Positions 16,204 through 23,589 of a DNA stretch of 59,298 bases are shown here, piece by piece. Both the position numbers and the translations under genes were made by a program. The notes under the pieces were generated by a model that searched no databases, was not told where the DNA came from, and saw only the letters and a list, made by a program, of their open reading frames with translations. The stretch comes from Nonomuraea antri (GTDB lineage Bacteria > Actinomycetota > Actinomycetes > Streptosporangiales > Streptosporangiaceae): assembly GCF_013283785.1 (NCBI RefSeq), contig NZ_JABCPZ010000039.1:1-59298 (forward strand), in the 5' to 3' direction. The stretch's first letter is position 1, and every line of letters begins with the position of its first letter.

Positions 16204-16914
16204 TCAGCCCCGGATCAGGCGCGGTTCGGCAAAGACGGTGTTGTCGATGACCACGTCCACGCGCGGCAGCGGGCCGGCCTCGGCCAGGTAGATCCGCTCG
16301 GCCACCAGGTAGCGCTCGCGGTGCAGCCGCTCCGCGTCGGGGCCGGCCCAGTCCTGGTCGCGGGCGGTCCCCCGGCGGACGGACAGCTCGGCGTCCACCT
16401 CCAGCCAGATCCGGAAGTCCCAGTAGCCGTCGATCTCCGGGCGGAAGGCGAACACGCCGTCCACGATCAGCACCGAGTCCGGCTCCAGCGGCGAGGTGAC
16501 CGCCGAGTGGTCCTCCTGGGTCAGCGGGTCGAGCAGGCACAGCGTGCACGAGGTGGCCGCCGCCGAGCGGCACGGGTCGAGCAGCAGCCGCCTGACGCCG
16601 TCGTAGTCGAAGGCGTTGCGGTAGTACCCCTCGCCCGACTCCCTGTCGTAGCGGTGCCGGTCCTTCCACGGGCGCTTGAAGTCGTCGAGCGTGGCGCGCA
16701 GCACCGAGCGTCCGGCAACGCTGATCGCCGCGGCCAGCTCGTGACCGAAGCCGGTCTTCCCCGCGGCGGTGAGCCCGTCGACGCCGACCAGCAGCCGTCC
16801 GGCGCCGATTGCCCGCACGCGTTCCGCCACTTGCGCGACGAGCGCGGTGCGCTGCGGCGAGGCGGCCGGCGGGCTGGGCTGCCGCCAGGTCGAGATCGAG
16901 TGGTGCACCGGCAC
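16204..16914 (-). CDS. P-loop kinase, uridine kinase-like
   Basis: 236-residue cytoplasmic protein of the uridine kinase/phosphoribulokinase fold. Walker A is VGVDGLTAAGKT near residue 43 with DG preceding it as in uridine kinases; DDFKRPW follows the second strand where uridine kinase has its catalytic Asp; VLIVDGVFAFRPEIDGYWDFRIWLEV resembles the Walker B region; ERYLVAERIYLAEAGP and VIDNTVFAEP form the C-terminal part. Substrate could be a nucleoside or another small hydroxylated molecule. The next gene on the strand ends 18 bases upstream, so the two may be co-transcribed. Confidence 0.8.
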   Translation of the reverse strand: MPVHHSISTWRQPSPPAASPQRTALVAQVAERVRAIGAGRLLVGVDGLTAAGKTGFGHELAAAISVAGRSVLRATLDDFKRPWKDRHRYDRESGEGYYRNAFDYDGVRRLLLDPCRSAAATSCTLCLLDPLTQEDHSAVTSPLEPDSVLIVDGVFAFRPEIDGYWDFRIWLEVDAELSVRRGTARDQDWAGPDAERLHRERYLVAERIYLAEAGPLPRVDVVIDNTVFAEPRLIRG

Positions 16915-16932
16915 GACGAACCGCCCGAAGTA

Positions 16933-17829
16933 TCAGAACACGGACACGTGTACGTGATCGTAGTGGTTGGCCGTGACGCCGCCGCGGTTGGACATGGGGT
17001 CCCAGCCGCCGCCGGAGCGGATGTCGTAGTACCGCTGCTTCCAGATGATGTACATGACCCCGAGCCGCGAGCCGTTCGCGATCAGCCAGGCGGCCAGGTC
17101 GTCGCCGCGGGCCTCGTTGTCGCCGCCGGCCATGCTGCCGCCCGGGGACATCATGAAGTCGCACGCCCGGCCCTTGCCGTGCTCGCCCGGGTCGCCGGGG
17201 CGCAGGCAGCCGACGCCGTACTTCATCGGGAAGTTCTGCATGACCTCGGCCCGGACGTTGATCATGCGCTCGGTCAGGCCCTCGGCGCCGCCCGGCTGCT
17301 GGAAACCGTACTTGGCCAGCAGGCGCTCGATGTCGCGCCGCTTGGCCTGCATGGCCTTGATCTCCTTCTTCAGCTTGTTGATCTTGTCGTTGGCGTTGAG
17401 CTTGGCCTCTTTGGAGTCCTCGATCAGCTGCTGGATGTGCTGGACCCGGCTGGCGCGCTCGCTGGCCTGGTGGTTCAGCACGGCGGCCTGGCCCAGCGCC
17501 TTGTACGGATCGACGTTGAGACTGAAGATCTGCGTGGGGTCGAGCGGCCCGAGCATGTACGCCGTGCGCGCGATGTCCGCCACGTCGGCCTGGGCCTCGG
17601 CGAGCTGCTTCTGCAGCGACCCCGACACGTCGGTGGCGTTCTTGGCCTGGATGCGGATCTCCTCCAGGCTCTGGATCTGGCCGCGGTAGCGCTTGTTCAG
17701 CGCGTCGGCCTGCTTGGTGAGCCTGCGCAGCTCGGCAGGACTGGGGTCGGCCAGGGCGGACTGCGGGGCCTGCAGTCCGAGCAGCCCGGCGAGGACGGCG
17801 ACGAGCACGGCGAAACGCCAGATCCTCAC
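16933..17829 (-). CDS. Secreted coiled-coil protein with C-terminal peptidoglycan-associated-type domain
   Basis: 298 residues. The GTG at 17829 has a GGGGAGGGG ribosome binding site and gives an immediate Sec signal peptide (VRIWRFAVLVAVLAGLLGL, AxA near residue 27). Residues about 35-185 are predicted coiled coil (ELRRLTKQADALNKRYRG and KINKLKKEIKAMQAKRRD). The C-terminal 100 residues contain CLRPGDPGEHGKGRACDFM and NHYDHVHVSVF, typical of the DD-carboxypeptidase-like domain found at the end of many actinobacterial secreted proteins (His/Asp pattern of peptidase M15 relatives). Likely acts at the cell wall. Whether it is a peptidase or only binds peptidoglycan is uncertain. Confidence 0.82.
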   Translation of the reverse strand: MRIWRFAVLVAVLAGLLGLQAPQSALADPSPAELRRLTKQADALNKRYRGQIQSLEEIRIQAKNATDVSGSLQKQLAEAQADVADIARTAYMLGPLDPTQIFSLNVDPYKALGQAAVLNHQASERASRVQHIQQLIEDSKEAKLNANDKINKLKKEIKAMQAKRRDIERLLAKYGFQQPGGAEGLTERMINVRAEVMQNFPMKYGVGCLRPGDPGEHGKGRACDFMMSPGGSMAGGDNEARGDDLAAWLIANGSRLGVMYIIWKQRYYDIRSGGGWDPMSNRGGVTANHYDHVHVSVF

Positions 17830-17859
17830 GCCCGCCCCTCCCCTCATAGACGGACCGAA

Positions 17860-17889
17860 ACTATAGAAGATGATCTTGAATGCTGTCAT
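17860..17889 (-). promoter_or_regulatory. Putative housekeeping promoter of the secreted coiled-coil gene
   Basis: -35 ATGACA (17884-17889), 18-base spacer containing the palindrome aagatgatctt (17867-17877), -10 TATAGT (17860-17865). The GTG start lies 31 bases downstream of the -10. Confidence 0.6.
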
Positions 17890-17952
17890 CCGAACGCCGG
17901 AACTGACGCACCTTTGGCGAACTATATGCCCATTTGTCGGGATAGATTGACC

Positions 17953-17964
17953 CCCAATATTGGG
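17953..17964. promoter_or_regulatory. 12-bp palindrome upstream of the carboxypeptidase gene
   Basis: cccaatattggg is a perfect palindrome immediately after a TTGACC (17948-17953), in the region between two divergent secreted-protein genes. It could be an operator for the plus-strand carboxypeptidase promoter. Confidence 0.4.
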
Positions 17965-18026
17965 CCTTGCCTGGAACGCGACATGGGTCTGAGATCGAGT
18001 CGACCTCATCTGCGAAGGGGCAGAAC

Positions 18027-21000
18027 GTGTCTCGAACCATGACCCTCGCCGCGGCCGTCGTCGTCGGCTTAGCCACCTCCATCGTGGGCGTGGCCGTACC
18101 GGCAGTCGCCTCGGTGGATCCGCTTCCCCCCGCCGATCGCATCGAGCTCTACCAGCTCGACAGCCCGCCGGGCACCGCGCAGGAACTCAGGGAGAAGGGC
18201 TTCGACGTCGTCCAGCAGGAGAGCAAGGACGGCAAGGAGCACATCGAGCTGACCGCGGCCCAGGTGGACCTCGACACCCTCAAGAAGCTCGGGCACCAGC
18301 CCGAGCCGGTACGCAACCCGCAGGGCCAGACCCAGCTCGAGGCCGCCAAGGCCCAGGCGGCGGCCGGCTACACCGTGTTCAAGTCGTACTCGGAGCCGGG
18401 CGGCATCGCCGACCAGCTCAAGGCCATCGCGAACGCCAACAGGGACATCGTCAAGCTCCAGTCCATCGGCAAGTCACTCAACGGCCAGGACATCCTGGCG
18501 GCCAAGGTCAGCACCGGCGCCCGCCACCTGCCCGACGGGCTCAAGCCGGCCACGCTGTTCTCGGCCACCCAGCACGCCCGCGAGTGGATCGCCACCGAGG
18601 TCGACATGCGGCTGCTGAAGTACGTGGTCGCGAACAAGGCCACGCTGAAGGACCTGCTGCACAAGACCGAGCTGTGGTTCGTCCCGGTGGCCAACCCGGA
18701 CGGCTACGACTTCACCTTCACCGAGGGCAACCGCCTGTGGCGCAAGAACCTGCGTGACAACAACGGCGACGGGAAGATCACCAACGGCGACGGCGTCGAC
18801 CCGAACCGCAACTTCCCCACGAACTTCCACTACGACGAGGAAGGCTCGTCGAGCATCCCCAGCAGCGAGACCTACCGCGGCAGCGGACCGGCCAGCGAGC
18901 CGGAGACCAGGGCCATGGACGGCCTGCTGAACCGCGTCCGCTTCGAGATGCAGCTCAACTACCACTCCTACGGGCCGCTGCTGCTGTACCCGATCGGCTT
19001 CCAGATCGCCACGGAGACCGCGGACAACCCGATCTACGAGGCGCTCACCGGCACCGACGCCAACCCGGCGATCCCCGGCTTCGACCCCGACCTGGGCGCC
19101 GAGCTGTACACCACCAACGGCGACACCAACGACCAGGCGCACGCCAAGTACGGCACGCTGTCGTGGACGCCGGAGCTCAACGAGGGCTGTGAGGGCTGCG
19201 GATTCGTCTTCCCCGACAACGAGGCGCTGGTGCAGGCCGAGTTCGAGAAGGGCATCCCGTTCGCGCTCGACGTGGCCAAGTCGGCGATCAACCCGGTCGA
19301 GCCGGTCACCCACCTGGGCAACACGACCCCCGACTTCGTGATCGATCCGTTCGAGGTCAGCTACGGCAAGAACCAGACCGTCCAGGTCAACGCCAAGCGC
19401 AAGCTCGGCCCGGTGTTCCTGAACTACCAGGTCAACGGCGGCCGTACCAAGGTGGCGCTGACCGGCGAGTGGCGCGGCGGCGAGCGTTACGGCAAGGGCT
19501 ACAACCGCTACTACCACTGGATGCGCGGCAAGATCACCGGCACCAAGCCTGGTGACAAGGTCAAGGTCTGGTTCAGCTCGTTCGGCAAGAAGAGCGCCGA
19601 CTTCACCTACACGGTCGCCGCCGACATCGGCGGCAAGGTGCTGGTGCTGGCCGCCGAGGACGTCACCGGCCTCAGCCCCGCGCAGGGCGTGACCGAGGCG
19701 AAGTACGCCGACGAGTACGCCAAGGCGCTGGAGGAGTCCGGCCACACCTCCGACGTGTACGACATGGACAAGATGGGCCGCAAGGCCCCGCACCCGCTGG
19801 GCGTGCTCAGCCACTACAAGGCCGTGGTGTGGGAGACCGGCGACGACATCATCCCGAGGTCGACCGGGCAGGTGGGCGGCACGACGTCCAAGGCCGGCGT
19901 GGACACCGAGCTGGCCGTGCGCGACTACCTGAACGAAGGCGGCAAGCTGCTGCACGCGGGCAAGTACCCGTCGTACGCGGCCAACGCCAACGGCTCGTAC
20001 TACTACCAGCCCGACCAGCCGGCGCAGGGCGAGTGCACGGTGCCGAACGACCCGCCGTGCATCCCGGTCTTCAACGACTTCCAGCAGTACTGGCTGGGCG
20101 CCTACGTCTTCTTCGACGACGCGGGCACCGACCACTCGACGAACCAGCCGTACCCGCTCAAGGGCGTGGCCGGCGCGTTCGACGGGTTCGACGCCACGAT
20201 CGAGCCGGGCCACACCAACTCGTTCGTGGCCACCTCGGCGATCCTGCCGGCCGCGCAGTTCCCGCGCTTCGCCAGCTCGGCGCCGCTCAAGTGGGTGCGT
20301 CCCGGCGGCCCGTTCGACCCGCACACCGGGTCCTGGGACGTCTACAGCGGCATCGCCGACGTCTCGTGGAAGCGCCTGACCAAGACCATCGACCTGACCG
20401 GCAAGTCCAGCGGCGACCTGTCGTTCTGGACGTCGTTCGACACCGAGGCCGACTGGGACTTCCTGACGGTCGAGGCGCGGACGGCCGGCGGTGACGACTG
20501 GACGACGCTGCCCGACGCCAACGGGCACACCAGCCAGAACACCGGCGAGAGCTGCAAGACGGAGAACAGCGGCGGCTGGCGCGTGATCCACCCGTTCACG
20601 CAGCGCTACCAGGGCGTCAACTGCGAGCCCTCCGGCTCGTCCGGCGCCTGGCACGCGGCCTCGGGCAACTCGGCCGGCTGGCAGCAGTGGAAGATCGACC
20701 TGACCCCGTACGCGGGCAAGCAGGTCGAGATCTCCATCTCCTACCTCAGCGACTGGGCCACCCAGGGCGCGGGCGTCTTCCTGGACGACTTCAAGGTCAC
20801 CCTGGACGGCGCGACGGCCGAGGAGACCTCGTTCGAGTCGGACCTGGGCGGCTGGAACGTCGCCGAGCCGCCCGCGGGTTCGTCCGTCTCGATCAACAAC
20901 TGGTTCCGCACGGACCAGGTGTTCGAGGAGGGCGCGGGCATCGCCACGAAGGACACGGTCTATCTCGGCTTCGGCGCCGAGAGCCTGACCAGCCAGGCCA

Positions 21001-21056
21001 CGCGTACGGACCTGGTCAAGCGGTCCATGCAGCATCTGCTCGGCGATCACCGGTAG
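18027..21056 (+). CDS. Large secreted zinc carboxypeptidase (M14) with C-terminal MAM/immune inhibitor A-like region
   Basis: About 1009 residues, secreted. GTG at 18027 is preceded by GAAGGGG and gives a Sec signal peptide ending VPAVAS. A propeptide (about 30-105) precedes the M14 domain (about 110-430): zinc ligands in FSATQHAREWIA (HxxE) and NYHSYGP, substrate-binding VANPDGYDFTFTEGNRLWRKNLRDN and GVDPNRNFP, and catalytic Glu in SWTPELNEG. The middle part has beta-sandwich character with a GATase-like stretch (VLVLAAEDVTG). The C-terminus (about 770-960) resembles the MAM-type region of immune inhibitor A metalloproteases. Likely digests extracellular peptides. It ends at a strong terminator. 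Confidence 0.9.
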   Translation: MSRTMTLAAAVVVGLATSIVGVAVPAVASVDPLPPADRIELYQLDSPPGTAQELREKGFDVVQQESKDGKEHIELTAAQVDLDTLKKLGHQPEPVRNPQGQTQLEAAKAQAAAGYTVFKSYSEPGGIADQLKAIANANRDIVKLQSIGKSLNGQDILAAKVSTGARHLPDGLKPATLFSATQHAREWIATEVDMRLLKYVVANKATLKDLLHKTELWFVPVANPDGYDFTFTEGNRLWRKNLRDNNGDGKITNGDGVDPNRNFPTNFHYDEEGSSSIPSSETYRGSGPASEPETRAMDGLLNRVRFEMQLNYHSYGPLLLYPIGFQIATETADNPIYEALTGTDANPAIPGFDPDLGAELYTTNGDTNDQAHAKYGTLSWTPELNEGCEGCGFVFPDNEALVQAEFEKGIPFALDVAKSAINPVEPVTHLGNTTPDFVIDPFEVSYGKNQTVQVNAKRKLGPVFLNYQVNGGRTKVALTGEWRGGERYGKGYNRYYHWMRGKITGTKPGDKVKVWFSSFGKKSADFTYTVAADIGGKVLVLAAEDVTGLSPAQGVTEAKYADEYAKALEESGHTSDVYDMDKMGRKAPHPLGVLSHYKAVVWETGDDIIPRSTGQVGGTTSKAGVDTELAVRDYLNEGGKLLHAGKYPSYAANANGSYYYQPDQPAQGECTVPNDPPCIPVFNDFQQYWLGAYVFFDDAGTDHSTNQPYPLKGVAGAFDGFDATIEPGHTNSFVATSAILPAAQFPRFASSAPLKWVRPGGPFDPHTGSWDVYSGIADVSWKRLTKTIDLTGKSSGDLSFWTSFDTEADWDFLTVEARTAGGDDWTTLPDANGHTSQNTGESCKTENSGGWRVIHPFTQRYQGVNCEPSGSSGAWHAASGNSAGWQQWKIDLTPYAGKQVEISISYLSDWATQGAGVFLDDFKVTLDGATAEETSFESDLGGWNVAEPPAGSSVSINNWFRTDQVFEEGAGIATKDTVYLGFGAESLTSQATRTDLVKRSMQHLLGDHR

Positions 21057-21073
21057 TCGTCCGAGCGGTCAGC

Positions 21074-21105
21074 GAGGGGCGCGGCGGGCACTCGCCGCGC
21101 CCCTC
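21074..21105 (+). terminator. Strong hairpin terminator after the carboxypeptidase gene
   Basis: gaggggcgcggcg and cgccgcgcccctc form a perfect 13-bp stem with a 6-base loop, 18 bases after the stop codon, followed by a short T run. Confidence 0.85.
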
Positions 21106-21190
21106 TTGCGCGTGCCGACAGAACATGATTCGGTCGCCTTGGGACTTTCTCCGAACAAGCAAGCATTCGGTTAAGCAGGAGGCTCACGAC

Positions 21191-22624
21191 ATGCGCCAGC
21201 ACGACACGCTGTTCATCGGGGGCGAATGGGTGGCCCCAGCGGGCACCGGAACGATCGACGTGATCTCCCCCCACACCGAGGAGGTCGTGGGCCGGGTCCC
21301 CGACGGCACGCCGGCGGACATGGACCGCGCGGTCGCCGCCGCCAGGCAGGCCTTCGACCACGGGCCGTGGCCCAGGATGAGCTTCGCCGAGCGGGCCGCC
21401 GTCATCGGCCGGCTGGCCGAGATCTACGCCGCGCGGCAGGGCGAGATGGCCGCGCTGATCACCGAGGAGATGGGCTCGCCCATCACCTTCTCCAACCTCG
21501 CGCAGGCGCCGCAGCCGCTCGGCATGCTGCAGTTCTACGCCGAGCTCGGCCGCACGTTCGAGCAGGAGGAACAGCGTCCAGGCCTGTTCGGGCCGATCAC
21601 CGTGCGCAAGGAGCCGGTGGGCGTGGTGGCGGCCGTGGTGCCGTGGAACGTGCCCCAGTTCGTCACGATGACCAAGGTCGCGCCCGCGCTGATCGCCGGC
21701 TGCACGGTCGTGCTCAAGCCCGCGCCGGAGACCCCGCTCGACGCCTACCTGCTGGCCGAGATGGCGCAGGAGGCCGGGCTGCCCGCGGGCGTGCTCAACA
21801 TCGTCCCGGCCGGACGCGAGACCGGCGAGCACCTGGTCTCGCACCGGGACGTGGACAAGGTCGCCTTCACCGGCTCCACCGCGGCCGGCCGCCGCATCGC
21901 CGCCATCTGCGGCGAGCAGCTCAAGCGGGTCAGCCTGGAGCTCGGCGGCAAGTCCGCGGCGATCATCCTCGACGACGCCGACCTGCAGGCCAGCATGGGC
22001 ATGCTGGCGATCGCGTCGCTGATGAACAACGGACAGGCGTGCGTCGCGCAGACCCGCATCCTGGCCTCGCGCAACCGCTACGACGAGGTCGTCGAGGCGG
22101 TGGCCGGCATGGTCACCGCGCAGCCCGTCGGCGACCCGTCAGACGCCGCGACCGGCATCGGCCCGCTGGTGGCCAAGCGGCAGCAGGAACGCGTCGAGGG
22201 CTACATCAAGATCGGCATGGACGAGGGCGCCAAGGTCGTCGTCGGCGGCCTGGACCGGCCCTACGACCGCGGCTGGTACGTCGCGCCCACCGTGTTCGCC
22301 GGCGTCACCAACGAGATGCGCATCGCCCGCGAGGAGATCTTCGGCCCGGTGCTGGCGGTGATCCCGTACGAGGACGAGGCCGACGCCGTCCGCATCGCCA
22401 ACGACAGCGAGTACGGGCTGGCCGGCACGGTCTGGACGGCCGACACCGAGCACGGCATGGACGTCGCCCGCCAGGTGCGCACCGGCACCTACGGGGTGAA
22501 CTGCTACATGATCGAGTCGAACTCGCCGTTCGGCGGCTACAAGGCCAGCGGCGTCGGCCGCGAGCTCGGCCCCGAGGGCCTGAGCGGCTACCTGGAGTAC
22601 AAGTCGATCTCCCGCCTCGGCTGA
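21191..22624 (+). CDS. NAD(P)-dependent aldehyde dehydrogenase
   Basis: Oxidises an aldehyde to the carboxylic acid; 477 residues, full family length. PWNVP (near 155) is the cofactor-binding Asn region; FTGSTAAGRRIA the Rossmann glycine motif; LELGGKSAAIILDDAD carries the general-base Glu; NNGQACVAQTRIL carries the catalytic Cys; EEIFGPVLAVIPY the NAD-binding Glu; SPFGGYKASGVGRELG the C-terminal signature. The ATG has an AGGAGG ribosome binding site eight bases upstream. It is monocistronic between two strong hairpins; substrate not determinable. Confidence 0.95.
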   Translation: MRQHDTLFIGGEWVAPAGTGTIDVISPHTEEVVGRVPDGTPADMDRAVAAARQAFDHGPWPRMSFAERAAVIGRLAEIYAARQGEMAALITEEMGSPITFSNLAQAPQPLGMLQFYAELGRTFEQEEQRPGLFGPITVRKEPVGVVAAVVPWNVPQFVTMTKVAPALIAGCTVVLKPAPETPLDAYLLAEMAQEAGLPAGVLNIVPAGRETGEHLVSHRDVDKVAFTGSTAAGRRIAAICGEQLKRVSLELGGKSAAIILDDADLQASMGMLAIASLMNNGQACVAQTRILASRNRYDEVVEAVAGMVTAQPVGDPSDAATGIGPLVAKRQQERVEGYIKIGMDEGAKVVVGGLDRPYDRGWYVAPTVFAGVTNEMRIAREEIFGPVLAVIPYEDEADAVRIANDSEYGLAGTVWTADTEHGMDVARQVRTGTYGVNCYMIESNSPFGGYKASGVGRELGPEGLSGYLEYKSISRLG

Positions 22625-22635
22625 GACCGGCCGTC

Positions 22636-22671
22636 GGGACAGGACCCCGCTCCCCCGCGGGGCCCTGTCCC
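22636..22671 (+). terminator. Hairpin terminator after aldehyde dehydrogenase
   Basis: gggacaggaccccgc and gcggggccctgtccc pair over 15 bp with one A-C mismatch and a short C-rich loop, 12 bases after the stop. Confidence 0.8.
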
Positions 22672-22823
22672 GGTGCCGATGGGTGACCCAGCGCGCCCCC
22701 GCGACGCTGGGCAACCGCCCGACTACTGAAGTATGTCCCATGGTCACCGACCGGCGGTTTCCTTCCCCAGGGACTTTTCTCCCGGCGGATTCCTCCCATC
22801 CGCCATAGGTAGACGTCTTTTAT

Positions 22824-23576
22824 TCACAAAAGGTTCGAGGAGATCCACTTACCGATTCTCCGGACCAGTTCCGGCGTCGCGGCCGACTCCGCGTGGCCGT
22901 AGCCCGGCTCGATCCACAGCTCCTTGGGCTCGCGGGCGCCGGCGTACAACTGGTGGGCGTGATCGAGCGGGAAGAACCCGTCGGCGTCGCCGTGCACGAT
23001 CAGCAGCGGGGTGGGCGAGACGAGCCCGGCCGCCTCGTGCGGCGGCAGCGGGACCGGGTCCCACCGGCCCGTGGCGATCCTGGTGCGCTTGGCCACCCGG
23101 GCCGCCCACCGGCCGAACGGCTGCTCGATGGCCCAGTGCACCTGGCGCATCGGCCGGGTGCCCCGGTAGTACCAGCGGGCGGGCCCGCTCACCGCGGCCA
23201 CCGCGTCGACGCCGCCGTGCAGCGCGGCGTGCCGCACGGCCACCGCCGCGCCCATCGAGAAGCCGACCACCGCGATCTTGGAGTAGCCGATCACCCGGGC
23301 GTGCCGCACGGCCGCCTCGACGTCCAGGATCTCCAGGTCGCCGACCGTGGTCCGGCCGCCGGAGCGGCCGTGGCCGCGGAAGTCGAAGGCCACCACGCCG
23401 CCGAACCCGTTCAGCACGTGCACGATCCTGCGGGCGGTGCGCTCGCGCCAGGACCCGGTGAAGCCGTGCGCCACCACGATGCCCAGCTCCGTCGCCGCGG
23501 ACGGGGTGTGCGCGGCGTCGATGCGGACGCCGTCCGCGGTCCTGAGCATGACGGGGAAGTGTGGTGCGAAAGGCAT
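22824..23576 (-). CDS. Alpha/beta hydrolase
   Basis: 250-residue cytoplasmic alpha/beta hydrolase. The oxyanion-hole strand is VVAHGFTG, the strand-4 motif FDFRGHGRSGG, the nucleophile elbow VVGFSMGAAVAVRHA (Ser near 109), catalytic Asp in LLIVHGDADGFFP and catalytic His in EPGYGHAES. Resembles serine aminopeptidase/lysophospholipase-type enzymes. It is the last gene of the minus-strand operon that begins at 29851, 13 bases after the first LuxR-type regulator. The substrate could be an ester or thioester; context with ANL-like proteins is suggestive only. Confidence 0.9.
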   Translation of the reverse strand: MPFAPHFPVMLRTADGVRIDAAHTPSAATELGIVVAHGFTGSWRERTARRIVHVLNGFGGVVAFDFRGHGRSGGRTTVGDLEILDVEAAVRHARVIGYSKIAVVGFSMGAAVAVRHAALHGGVDAVAAVSGPARWYYRGTRPMRQVHWAIEQPFGRWAARVAKRTRIATGRWDPVPLPPHEAAGLVSPTPLLIVHGDADGFFPLDHAHQLYAGAREPKELWIEPGYGHAESAATPELVRRIGKWISSNLL

Positions 23577-23589
23577 GCGAGAAGACTAG

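Noticed and set aside
18474..21050. Long minus-strand open frame opposite the carboxypeptidase gene
   Set aside because: Arg/Val/Gly-rich composition typical of antisense reading of a high-GC gene; no motif, and the plus-strand gene has clear family motifs.
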